The position numbers and the translations under genes are program-made. From GWF2-38-69 sp965228125 (GTDB lineage: Bacteria; Verrucomicrobiota; Lentisphaeria; Victivallales; GWF2-38-69), in contig OZ245791.1 in the NCBI GenBank assembly GCA_965228125.1, forward strand, positions 1,240,001-1,304,000: a DNA stretch of 64,000 bases, read 5' to 3'. The notes under the pieces were generated by a model. The model was not told the origin of the DNA, made no database searches, and was given only the letters and a program-made list of their open reading frames with translations. Shown piece by piece: positions 52,967-61,848 of the stretch; position 1 is the first letter of the stretch, and each line of letters begins with the position of its first letter.

Positions 52967-54424
52967 TCAATTGCCATTCCAATTGGAATCCCTCCATCCG
53001 GAATTCCCTCCTGGCTGTGCCTGTTCTGCCTGCACGGCTGATTCGTACTCTTCATTTTCTTCTTTAGCTGCAGCTTTATGTTCATTTTCAAGCGTTTTGC
53101 TGTCGAGGAGAGGAATCCAGTTTGAACCGTTATAAAAAAAGACAATATCGTTCTGAATATCTCCCACGACTAAACACGGGTTCTTGTCTCCGTTGAATTC
53201 AACTCTCATAATGGACGACTTGCCGGAAACCAGATTCTCAGTAAGCGCTTTATCGGCTCCGCTTAAAACAACCCATTTCTGACCATCGAAAAATTTAATC
53301 TGATTGCTGTTGTCTCCAACAACGATATAGGGGTTGTTAGTGCCATTAAACTGGTCGTAAAGTTTAGTGATATTAAGCTGGGGATCAGGAATGTTAATCC
53401 AAGTAGAGCCGTTGAAGAACTGCACCTTGGAATCGGCGGTAGTAGAAACAATATAAGGGTTTGCCGAACCGTTAAATTTTGCGGAGAACTTACCTGAAAG
53501 CACATCAGTCGTCTGAAGCAAAGTGGTCCATTTTGAACCATTGAAAAACACAATACGTCCAGGATTGGTATTATAAGTTGGCAGGACGGACAAAAGAATA
53601 TAATAGTTTGAGCCGTCAAATTGAGCTGACACTTGTGCCACATGATAATCCATATAGGAAGAAGTGACCAAATCATGCCATGTGTTAGTAGAATTGCCAT
53701 AATAATATAAAAATATTGGACTCATAGGATCAACTGGAGTCATTAATGTAATTATTGACGGTGTATCTGATCCATTAGTACCAACAAATAACTGCTTTAC
53801 TGTATAATTCATAGAATAGCCAAAATAATCAGGATTGGGGTTGAGTTTTGTCCAGGTAAAACCACTGTTGCCGTTATAGAAATTTATATCTCCGTCACCT
53901 TCACCGAACCCTGCAACTACACTTGGGTAGTTTGCTCCGTTAAACTGCACCCACATCGCACTCACATTAGCATAATCCCAGCTTCTGTCCGAAATAACCT
54001 GCCAACTAGTGCCATTGTAGAAGTCAATAAATCCGCCCCACTCTCCTACCACAATATATGGATTGCCATTTGCGTTGAATTGTGCGGCCATCTGTGCAAC
54101 GACCTTAGTTGTCCCGCCACCGCCTTTTTGAAGGGCGCCATTCCATCCGGTTCCTGAGTGCAAAACCTTCCAGTCGCAGCTAGTATTGCCGTCATAATAT
54201 CTGATAATTGCATTATCTTCCACTAGAAGTACTTGAGGATTATTTTTTCCATTGAACTGCACAGCCATCTGCGAAAGTACCTGAGAATCAATCGTCTGAA
54301 CATCAGGCAATTGCAAACAGTTAGTAAAAGATATTGGCGCAGGAATGGTGACATTTGAGCTGGTGCTTTCTGCCAAAGCACAAAATGAGAATCCTAATAA
54401 CAATAATGTAAAAAGGTTCTTCAT
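52967..54424 (-). CDS. secreted FNG-repeat protein, beta-propeller-like, unknown
   Basis: 485-residue exported protein (signal peptide 1-18, MKNLFTLLLLGFSFCALA). It consists of about eight repeats of ~40-50 residues. A typical unit reads QFNGxxNPYIVVGDxxNxIxFFNGSxW, ending with a short Leu/Ile strand (for example IKFFDGQKWVVL and IVFFYNGSNWIPL). This layout resembles FG-GAP/beta-propeller repeats, but no exact family is recognised. The C-terminal ~45 residues are charged and Gly/Asn-rich. No lipobox or anchor visible. Confidence 0.8.
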   Translation of the reverse strand: MKNLFTLLLLGFSFCALAESTSSNVTIPAPISFTNCLQLPDVQTIDSQVLSQMAVQFNGKNNPQVLLVEDNAIIRYYDGNTSCDWKVLHSGTGWNGALQKGGGGTTKVVAQMAAQFNANGNPYIVVGEWGGFIDFYNGTSWQVISDRSWDYANVSAMWVQFNGANYPSVVAGFGEGDGDINFYNGNSGFTWTKLNPNPDYFGYSMNYTVKQLFVGTNGSDTPSIITLMTPVDPMSPIFLYYYGNSTNTWHDLVTSSYMDYHVAQVSAQFDGSNYYILLSVLPTYNTNPGRIVFFNGSKWTTLLQTTDVLSGKFSAKFNGSANPYIVSTTADSKVQFFNGSTWINIPDPQLNITKLYDQFNGTNNPYIVVGDNSNQIKFFDGQKWVVLSGADKALTENLVSGKSSIMRVEFNGDKNPCLVVGDIQNDIVFFYNGSNWIPLLDSKTLENEHKAAAKEENEEYESAVQAEQAQPGGNSGWRDSNWNGN

Positions 54425-54478
54425 AACAAACTTCCTTTTTGGTTATATATATTTATTGATTAGCGTATTAAATATAAT

Positions 54479-55483
54479 TCAGCTTGTTTCAATACATTCT
54501 ATCTGTCTTTTAATTCTTGTCAAATGCCAGATCGAGCGGTGAAAATTCTTCAGATACAGGAATTCCATTGAGTTCTCGTCCAATCTGACTCCATTGTCCA
54601 AATACTCTTTAATTAGCTCTTTGCTGTTAAGTGTCATTTTGTTCAATAATTCGATATTATTAATTTCAGACTCATCAAAGTGGTTTGAGATGAAAATCAT
54701 ATTCTCAAGGCAGCTTCTGATTCTCATAAAATGGAATCCAAGAACCTTGTATCTGGCTTCATTAATTTCTATAAAGCATAACTCGTGCGTTATATGAGCT
54801 ATCAGTTCTTCAAGGTTTGCCATTTTTTCACCGATAAAGAATAACCTATTCCATGAGGCATCTGTGTTTTTTCTTCTTGCCAGAAATTCCCTATTTTGAG
54901 CTTCTACCGAGCCGGAAAGCCCATTAAAAATATTTCTGGCAATAGGAAGAGTTGTTAATTTAGGCGGAGTTGACTTTGGAAGAAATACAATATCGACAAA
55001 GACGATTATAAGCACCGCAAAAATAGTACATGCAAAACGACTGAATGTAATATTAGGCAGATTCATATACTTTTCAGGCGGAGTCTGTACAGCAACAATT
55101 AACAAAAAATATAAAGCCAGAAACATTGCCAAATAAAAATAGTTTCCTCTTGACAGGAAATAAGAATAGAAACCCAAAAAGAAAAAGAGAGGAGAGAAAT
55201 ATAAATACCAATAGGTTTCATAACTGAAAAGAGTCAGAAAATAAACACCAAATGTAAGTCCGATAATTATTCCAAAAATCCTTTTGTTTAGTCGGTTAAT
55301 TATAAAACCGTGATAAGCTCCTGCAAAATATAAAACAGCAATAGTAAATACAATCCAGTATCCGTTCTGAACATTAAATACATTATTTACTATCAAAGCT
55401 ATAGCAAAAGTAGAAGCGCACCTCAATGCCTCAATTCGGAAAGCTTGCTTGGGTTTAAAATACAAAAAATTCATTCTATGCAA
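54479..55483 (-). CDS. FUSC-family exporter, second part
   Basis: 334-residue protein with about six N-terminal membrane helices (17-165) and a soluble, charged C-terminal half. It corresponds to the second repeat of AaeB/YccS-type FUSC exporters (MHRMNFLYFKPKQAFRIEALR... then VQNGYWIVFTIAVLYF). The preceding gene is the matching first repeat and overlaps it by 13 bp, so together they make up what is normally one long AaeB-like protein. Export of aromatic acids is only a family-level guess. Confidence 0.82.
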   Translation of the reverse strand: MHRMNFLYFKPKQAFRIEALRCASTFAIALIVNNVFNVQNGYWIVFTIAVLYFAGAYHGFIINRLNKRIFGIIIGLTFGVYFLTLFSYETYWYLYFSPLFFFLGFYSYFLSRGNYFYLAMFLALYFLLIVAVQTPPEKYMNLPNITFSRFACTIFAVLIIVFVDIVFLPKSTPPKLTTLPIARNIFNGLSGSVEAQNREFLARRKNTDASWNRLFFIGEKMANLEELIAHITHELCFIEINEARYKVLGFHFMRIRSCLENMIFISNHFDESEINNIELLNKMTLNSKELIKEYLDNGVRLDENSMEFLYLKNFHRSIWHLTRIKRQIECIETS

Positions 55484-56349
55484 ACCCCCTTGAAGGTAAA
55501 CTGAAGGTCCGCTTTTCCCCCTGATTCAATAGCAGACTTTATCTCATGGAGTTTCTTTTTTATCAGTTCAAGGTTCTCGGTTTTATCCTGAGTTTTCATG
55601 CCTCTGAGAATTGAAACTGCCCGTGACATTTCAAGCAGCCGGTACATCACAGGCCTTGCAGCTTCAGCCTCTTTAACATTACATCTAAAAAATGTTCTTT
55701 CTTTGCTAATTACTTTTATGCAGGAAAGCGAGAGTTTATTGAGCCCTGCTTCTATGCCTTCATTGTTTTTTACACCTGTTGTCCCAAGTACTCTTTCTAT
55801 CTGTTCTATAAACCTTAAAAGTATCGTCTTAATTCTTCTTTTATAGAATAGCTCTTTAATGAAAATGGTCGTAAAAAAAGCTATACCTCCTGAGATGAAA
55901 GCCTCAATCGCCCTGTCGGATGCAGATAGAGCACCTGATGGCATATTGAAGGCCAAAACACATGGAACAATTGAGAAGGAAACTACATATCGTGTCTTGT
56001 GCGAGGCAAAAAAGCAGTATACAAAACAGAACGTAAAAATGACACTGAATGCAGGAAAACTCCCAAGCATAATAATAAAGACAGAAAAAACAGCAATCAT
56101 AGCACTTGAGAGCAAAGTCTGACTAAGCATTGTTCTGTACTTAAATTGAGAAAAAATAATGGCCAGTATAATACCGGGGGCAGTAATAATCAGAGAGCTG
56201 AACGGAAACCTCATAAGCCACAAAAGCAATCCAATCATATTTGCAAGAAACATCGCAAAAGCCTGACAAAAAAAGCCCCAATCAGGATCTCTTTCGCGTA
56301 AAAATTTATTACATGCTGCTATTATCATTTTTTGCAGGCTAGATTGCAA
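55471..56349 (-). CDS. FUSC-family exporter, first part
   Basis: 292 residues with about six membrane helices (19-165) followed by a soluble region of about 120 residues (LRFIEQIERVLGTTG...). It matches the N-terminal half of AaeB/YccS-type FUSC proteins. It overlaps the HlyD gene upstream by 11 bp and the second FUSC gene by 13 bp, so the three are translated as a coupled set. Frames differ and both parts carry their own starts, so this is a stable split rather than a frameshift. Confidence 0.82.
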   Translation of the reverse strand: MQSSLQKMIIAACNKFLRERDPDWGFFCQAFAMFLANMIGLLLWLMRFPFSSLIITAPGIILAIIFSQFKYRTMLSQTLLSSAMIAVFSVFIIMLGSFPAFSVIFTFCFVYCFFASHKTRYVVSFSIVPCVLAFNMPSGALSASDRAIEAFISGGIAFFTTIFIKELFYKRRIKTILLRFIEQIERVLGTTGVKNNEGIEAGLNKLSLSCIKVISKERTFFRCNVKEAEAARPVMYRLLEMSRAVSILRGMKTQDKTENLELIKKKLHEIKSAIESGGKADLQFTFKGVCIE

Positions 56350-57373
56350 AGAACTGCCAGAAAAGCTGCCTTATCGGCAATGCGGGAATATGGACTCTTA
56401 CCCATGCGCTTCCACCGGGATGCAGTTGGTATTTGCTCTCATCCACATTAAGTATTTGTATTTGCACGGGAAATCTTTGCGGAAGAAGAAACCATTGGTT
56501 CTCCTGCTGGACCTGAGGCATACCGTTTGCTTCAGAACTCGTTCTACTCACGCCCCATCCTGTAGCAGTAACTACTCCATCAAAAACCTTGTCAGGATAT
56601 TGCCAGAGCTTTATGGAAACTTTCTGGCCTTCCTTTATCAGGGCAAGTTCGGTTTCTTCGAAATTGGCTTGCACCCACCATGTTGTGCTGTCGATAAATG
56701 CAAAAACCACATTACCAGGATTAAGATAAGTCCCGGGAGTAAGATACATGTTTGTCACATATCCGTCTGATTGGGCATAAACAGTCGTCCATTCCAAGTT
56801 GAGTTTTGCGATTCCCAACTGGGCGTTCAATGCTTTAAGCTGGGCCTGTACCTGATTATAATTCTCCAACTGAATATTCAATTGATCTTGAGTTACATTC
56901 AGAGCCTGTTGTAATTCAATCATAGTCTCATATTTTGTTTCCGCATCCTGCTGAGAAACGGCATTTTCCTTATAGAGCAATTCTGACTGTTCAAACAAAT
57001 ATTTTGCGTTGTTGTAATCGGCCTGGGCTTTGGAAACATTATATCTGGCGATTTCTATCTGAAAGTTTATTGCCTTAGACCTTGCATCTGCTTCGGTTAT
57101 TTGTGCCATTAACTGATCCACTGCCAGTTTATAGTTTTCGCTGAAAATATCGAAAAGCTTATCTCCTTTTTTGACACTGACATTATTTTTTACATAAATA
57201 TTTGTTACATACCCAGCTACAAATGAAGTTACAGGCCTGATATTTGCTACTACGAAAGCATTTTGAGTATAAGGTTCTTTATAAAGCCAATAGAAATATG
57301 CCAGCCCCGCAAAAAATAGAACTATAAATATAAATATGGCTTTATTTTTAAGTATTTTGCTTTTGATATTCAT
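56339..57373 (-). CDS. HlyD/AaeA-family membrane fusion protein
   Basis: 344-residue periplasmic adaptor. One N-terminal membrane segment (about 12-30), a barrel-sandwich (FVAGYVTNIYVKNNVSVKKGDKLFDIF and VYAQSDGYVTNMYLTPGTYLNPG), a long coiled-coil hairpin (about 75-170) and a beta-barrel end. Start at 57373 has an AAGGAGG site. Together with the two FUSC genes it would form an AaeAB-like efflux system, with the TolC-like lipoprotein at 39114 as possible outer-membrane partner. It lies 59 bases after feoB. Confidence 0.9.
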   Translation of the reverse strand: MNIKSKILKNKAIFIFIVLFFAGLAYFYWLYKEPYTQNAFVVANIRPVTSFVAGYVTNIYVKNNVSVKKGDKLFDIFSENYKLAVDQLMAQITEADARSKAINFQIEIARYNVSKAQADYNNAKYLFEQSELLYKENAVSQQDAETKYETMIELQQALNVTQDQLNIQLENYNQVQAQLKALNAQLGIAKLNLEWTTVYAQSDGYVTNMYLTPGTYLNPGNVVFAFIDSTTWWVQANFEETELALIKEGQKVSIKLWQYPDKVFDGVVTATGWGVSRTSSEANGMPQVQQENQWFLLPQRFPVQIQILNVDESKYQLHPGGSAWVRVHIPALPIRQLFWQFFAI

Positions 57374-57432
57374 GCAAGAACGTCCTCCTTTTTTCTTGAA
57401 GTTAATTCTAGCGTATGAAGTACAAATATAAA

Positions 57433-59595
57433 CTAATAGAATTTCAACATTATCTGATAAACGATTACAGATAGAATATATGCAAAAATCAAACTTCCGA
57501 CCGTCCCGCCAATTGCCCATTTCCATGAAGTTTCTTTAGCCATTGCCACCACAGTTGTCAGGCAAGGGGCATATAGGAGCATGAATAATAATAAACTTAT
57601 TATTGCCGGCATGGTCCAGTTAGGATCAGAAAGGAGCCTGGCTCTTAGTTGGTCAGTCGTTTTTTCCTCTGAGTCAGGATCATGAACTCCAAGCGAATAT
57701 GCAGTAGATAGCGTTGAAAGGACAACTTCTTTTGCGGCAAAGCCTCCTATCAAAGATATATTTATCTGCCATTGGAAACCTGCGTATTTTGTGATCGGCT
57801 CAAGGAGAGAACCAAGCCTCCCCGCTATTGAATATTTTAAAGCATCACGCTCTTTAGTTTCTTCTTTTAATAAAGTTTCCGAGGATAAGGCTGTAGAAGC
57901 AATATTAGAATTGATATTTTTGTCCTTTAGAGAAGAAGTATCATCAGGAAGCCGAGGAAAAGTCATCAATGCCCACATAACTATCGACACAGCAAAAATC
58001 ACTGTTCCTGCTTTTTTAACAAACTGCCATACTCTGTCCCATGTATGGGTAAAAATACCATAGACTGTCGGTAGTCTATATGGAGGCAGTTCCATAATAA
58101 AAGGCGTTGGCGCGCCTTTTAGGATAGTAACTCTCAAAACAAGTGAAACTATAAGTGCAAAAAACCATGACCCTATCGTAAGAATAAGCATAACCAGTGT
58201 AGCCTTTCCTGAAAAGAAAGTTTCAGCAAGCATCAAATAAACTGTAGCCTTGGCCCCGCATACCATGAAAGGTGCAGTTAAAATCGTGGCTATTCTTTCT
58301 TTGGGGCTTTTAAGGGTTCTTGCCGTCATTACACCAGGGACTGCACACCCGCCAGGAATCCCTCCTGCTACAATAAAAGGCATTACGGAAGCACCGTGAA
58401 GGCCAAAAGTCCTGAATACTTTATCAAGCATGTATGCAACCCTCGCCATATAGCCTAAATCCTCAAGAAAACAAAGCATAGCAAACATTATAAGAATCAA
58501 TGGGGCAAAACTAAGAACGGCTCCTACTCCGTCAATTATTCCTGAAACAATAAGCGAACGGAGCACATCATTTGAAATATATTGGCTCCCAACACGGCCT
58601 ATCAAACCAAATAAGTCCTGCAGCAAAGCTTGAGGGTATGCCCCAAGCGTAAATGTAACCCAGAACAAGAAGTACAAGATACCTAACATGATCATAGGCC
58701 CAAGAAGCCTGCTTGTGACTACTCTGTCTATTCCTTCAGAGATATTTCGCCTGAATACATCAGGCCTGCTTATAAGTCCGCCTTTAAGTAATGAGGTGAT
58801 GTATCCGTATCTATAATCTGAGATCAATGCTTCAGGATATGTCTTTAATGATTTCTCTGTATGGGATTCGACACATTTGACCATGTCCTCCAGATCTTTG
58901 GAAAGCTTCTTGTCTTCCTTTGAACCTGAAGAAATTATGTCTTTATCCGCCTCCATGTATTTGATGGCAATCCATCTTGGCAGGTGCTTTTTCGTCATAA
59001 AATTGCTTTCTTTAATCAAAATTTCCATTTTATCTAAAACCGGATCTATGTCAGGCCCGTAGGAAATGTTGATTTTTAAAGCATCCTTGTTAGGATCTTC
59101 ATATGTATCTATGACAGCTTTGATAATTTCGCTTTTACCTATTGCTTTTCTTGCTATGCACTCAATCACAGGTATCCGCAATTTCTCCGCCAGTTTAGTT
59201 GTATCTATCTGGATACCTTCCCGTCTGACTTCATCCATCATATTCATGCCGATTACAACAGGAATTCCCATCTCCATTATCTGTATTGCCAAATACAGGC
59301 TTCTTTCAAGAGCTGTGGCATCAAGCATACAAACCAATATATCAGGTTTCTCTTCAACAATTACTTTTCTGGCAACAACTTCTTCCAATGAATAAGAAGT
59401 CAGAGAATATGTACCGGGAAGATCGATGAATTTTATTTTATAGTCGTTATTTTTCCAGAAACCTTCCATTCGCTCAACAGTTATTCCCGGATAATTTCCT
59501 ACCCTTGCAGTAGAACCGGTAAGCATATTAAAAATAGTGCTTTTCCCGCAGTTAGGCTGTCCTGCCACTGCTACAGTGATGGATTTTCTAGCCAT
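57433..59595 (-). CDS. feoB: ferrous iron transport protein B
   Basis: 720-residue Fe(II) transporter. The N-terminal GTPase has GQPNCGKSTIFNML (12-), the switch GNYPGITVERMEG, DLPGTYSLTS and NMMDE. The membrane part has the conserved gate motifs FLEDLGYMARVAYMLDKVFR and GGIPGGCAVPGVMTARTL. The ATG at 59595 overlaps the feoA stop by 8 bp, showing coupling; a longer frame to 59637 lies within feoA. It indicates growth where ferrous iron is available. Confidence 0.97.
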   Translation of the reverse strand: MARKSITVAVAGQPNCGKSTIFNMLTGSTARVGNYPGITVERMEGFWKNNDYKIKFIDLPGTYSLTSYSLEEVVARKVIVEEKPDILVCMLDATALERSLYLAIQIMEMGIPVVIGMNMMDEVRREGIQIDTTKLAEKLRIPVIECIARKAIGKSEIIKAVIDTYEDPNKDALKINISYGPDIDPVLDKMEILIKESNFMTKKHLPRWIAIKYMEADKDIISSGSKEDKKLSKDLEDMVKCVESHTEKSLKTYPEALISDYRYGYITSLLKGGLISRPDVFRRNISEGIDRVVTSRLLGPMIMLGILYFLFWVTFTLGAYPQALLQDLFGLIGRVGSQYISNDVLRSLIVSGIIDGVGAVLSFAPLILIMFAMLCFLEDLGYMARVAYMLDKVFRTFGLHGASVMPFIVAGGIPGGCAVPGVMTARTLKSPKERIATILTAPFMVCGAKATVYLMLAETFFSGKATLVMLILTIGSWFFALIVSLVLRVTILKGAPTPFIMELPPYRLPTVYGIFTHTWDRVWQFVKKAGTVIFAVSIVMWALMTFPRLPDDTSSLKDKNINSNIASTALSSETLLKEETKERDALKYSIAGRLGSLLEPITKYAGFQWQINISLIGGFAAKEVVLSTLSTAYSLGVHDPDSEEKTTDQLRARLLSDPNWTMPAIISLLLFMLLYAPCLTTVVAMAKETSWKWAIGGTVGSLIFAYILSVIVYQIMLKFY

Positions 59596-59839
59596 GATGG
59601 TCTTCCTCAACTTCGCAAAGGATATAGTCAGCTTCACTGTTTCGCAAAGTCAAAGTAAATCCCCTGAGTTTAAGAGCTACAGGGTCATATAGAGGAGCTT
59701 TGCCGATAACCATGAATTCAGAACCTGGAAGTACTCCCATGTCTCTGATTCTTTTGCCAAGCTCACCTCTGGCAGTGACACTTTTTATTGTGCCTTTTTG
59801 ATCAACCTTCATTTTCCGCATGGGAACTTCAATTTTCAT
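59588..59839 (-). CDS. feoA: ferrous iron transport protein A
   Basis: 83-residue SH3-like FeoA. Seen: VTARGELGKRIRDMGVLPGSEFMVIGKAPLYDPVALKLRG, where MGVLPGSE and PLYDPV are typical. It starts 9 bases after the argH stop and overlaps feoB by 8 bp. It assists FeoB. Confidence 0.95.
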   Translation of the reverse strand: MKIEVPMRKMKVDQKGTIKSVTARGELGKRIRDMGVLPGSEFMVIGKAPLYDPVALKLRGFTLTLRNSEADYILCEVEEDHHG

Positions 59840-59848
59840 AAGTAAAAC

Positions 59849-61219
59849 CTAAAAAAGCTTGGATTGCCAAAAAGTTAGTTGTTTTTCAACTTGATGAGGA
59901 GAAGTGCCGCCAGTGAGGTTTCTCTTTGAAACACTGGACTCGGGAGAAAACAAAGTCAGACACTCGTTATCAGCTTCAGGAATAACACTCTTGAGTTGAT
60001 CAAAGGTAAGTTTATCCATAGGCATATTATTTGCATTGCACCATTTGACAAGAGTTCCTACCCTGTGATGGGAAGTTCTGAAAGGCAACCCAAGTTCAAC
60101 CAGCCTTTCAGCCAAGTCTGTAGCCATAAGCATGGGGTCAGATGCAGCAGTCAAAGTCGTTTTAGCATTAACTTTCATTTTCCTTATCATAGGCGGATAG
60201 ACAGATAAAATTTTCAAGACTGTTTCAACTGTGTCAAAAACGGGCTCTTTATCTTCCTGCAAATCTCTGTTATAAGTTAACGGAAGACCTTTAGTCAACG
60301 TAAAAATTGACATCATATTCCCATAAAGCCTGCCTGTTTTCCCTCTGGAAATTTCAGCTATATCAGGATTTTTCTTTTGAGGCATTAGACTTGAACCTGT
60401 ACAGAAATCGTCCGACAGTTCAATAAATTTAAACTCGCTGGTCGACCATATGATTATGTCTTCAGAAAGCCTCGAAATATGCATGCCGAATATTGCTAAA
60501 TCTGAAAGAAGTTCGCATAAAAAATCCCTATCAGCCACAGCGTCCATACTGTTTCTGGAAACCTCAGGAAAGTTCAGAAGTTCTGCTGTTATTTCCCTAT
60601 TTACAGGAAGGGTAGTCCCTGCTATTGCTCCAGACCCTAATGGCATAACATTCACACGTTTATAACAATCTTCCAATCTGCATTTGTCCCTGTCAAACAT
60701 TTCAACATATGCCAAAAGATGATGGGCAAATAAAACAGGTTGTGCCCTTTGCATGTGAGTGTATCCGGGAATAATGACTTTTAAGTTCTGAATGGAGTTT
60801 TCCAGCAAAGCCTTTTGAAGGTCGCTTATTTTGTCTATAATGAGTTGAATATGATCTCTCAGATAAAGCCTGACATCAAGGGCTATTTGATCATTTCTGC
60901 TTCTTGCCGTATGAAGTCTTGCACCATCGTCCCCGATTTCGTTTATTAATGCCGACTCTATATGCATGTGTATATCTTCAAGTTCAAATTTGAACTCAAA
61001 CTTACCATCTTCAATATCTTTTTCTATCTTCTGAAGCCCGACAATTATCTTTTCACATGCAGCAACAGAGATAATTCCTGTCCGGCTAAGCATTTTCGCA
61101 TGGGCTGTGCTGCCGAGAATATCGTACTTGTAAAGTTTTTTATCAAAAGAAATTGATTCACTGAACTCGGATAAGTATTTGTCAGGGTTTTCATCAAATC
61201 TTCCACCCCAAAGTGCCAT
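59849..61219 (-). CDS. argH: argininosuccinate lyase
   Basis: Last step of arginine synthesis. Signature GSSLMPQKKNPD with the catalytic Ser loop is near 280. HTARSRNDQIALDVRLYLRD, PGYTHMQRAQPVLFAHHLLAYVEM and the opening LWGGRFDENPD are also present. Length 456 is normal. It starts 24 bases after pgsA on the same strand and lies 9 bases before feoA. Confidence 0.97.
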   Translation of the reverse strand: MALWGGRFDENPDKYLSEFSESISFDKKLYKYDILGSTAHAKMLSRTGIISVAACEKIIVGLQKIEKDIEDGKFEFKFELEDIHMHIESALINEIGDDGARLHTARSRNDQIALDVRLYLRDHIQLIIDKISDLQKALLENSIQNLKVIIPGYTHMQRAQPVLFAHHLLAYVEMFDRDKCRLEDCYKRVNVMPLGSGAIAGTTLPVNREITAELLNFPEVSRNSMDAVADRDFLCELLSDLAIFGMHISRLSEDIIIWSTSEFKFIELSDDFCTGSSLMPQKKNPDIAEISRGKTGRLYGNMMSIFTLTKGLPLTYNRDLQEDKEPVFDTVETVLKILSVYPPMIRKMKVNAKTTLTAASDPMLMATDLAERLVELGLPFRTSHHRVGTLVKWCNANNMPMDKLTFDQLKSVIPEADNECLTLFSPESSVSKRNLTGGTSPHQVEKQLTFWQSKLF

Positions 61220-61243
61220 AATAAATACCTCAGGAAGAAAGAA

Positions 61244-61834
61244 TTAGTGTTCAAGATAAAGGTGCTTGTATTTAATAAAATACCATAACCCAGAATATAG
61301 AGTTATCGCAGCTACAAAAATCATACATATCACCCATGTTAGCCTGATTCCACCTTCGAGTGGAATTATGTTAAGCCAGATAAATCCCCCAAATACAAAG
61401 AAAGCCATTTGAACAGCTGTTTTAAGTTTTCCTAACCTATCTGCTGCAATTATCTCTCCCTTTGTGGCAGCCAATGACCTCAACCCTGTAACTAAAAATT
61501 CTCTTGCAAGTACGACAATAACTACCCAGCCCGGAAGCATGGCATGTTTGGTTATGGGATTGGGAGTGTCTACAAAAATTATAAAAATGGTCATCACGAA
61601 TATTTTGTCGGCCAATGGATCGATAAGCTTTCCAAAATCACTCACAAGATTATATTTTCTTGCCACCCATCCATCTACAAGGTCTGTCAAGGCTGCTATT
61701 ACTGTAAGCAAAGCCGCAATGACCTGAAGCGCGTAAGCGTAAGGCTGAGGAAATTTAAAATAAACATTTGCTAAAATTAAAACGATGAAAACTAAAACTA
61801 TCCTGCTTACTGTAATTTTGTTAGGAAGGTTCAT
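61244..61834 (-). CDS. pgsA: CDP-diacylglycerol-glycerol-3-phosphate 3-phosphatidyltransferase
   Basis: Makes phosphatidylglycerophosphate. The start MNLPNKITVSRIVLVFIVLI and the CDP-alcohol phosphatidyltransferase motif (DLVDGWVARKYNL ... GKLIDPLADK, i.e. DGxxAR-8x-G-3x-D-3x-D) are clear. About five helices; 196 residues. It follows rimO by 14 bases. Confidence 0.95.
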   Translation of the reverse strand: MNLPNKITVSRIVLVFIVLILANVYFKFPQPYAYALQVIAALLTVIAALTDLVDGWVARKYNLVSDFGKLIDPLADKIFVMTIFIIFVDTPNPITKHAMLPGWVVIVVLAREFLVTGLRSLAATKGEIIAADRLGKLKTAVQMAFFVFGGFIWLNIIPLEGGIRLTWVICMIFVAAITLYSGLWYFIKYKHLYLEH

Positions 61835-61848
61835 AACTCCAATTTGCC

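Noticed and set aside
57433..59595. MFP/FUSC genes as part of an iron export system with feoB
   Set aside because: The 59-base gap and unrelated families give no evidence beyond adjacency.
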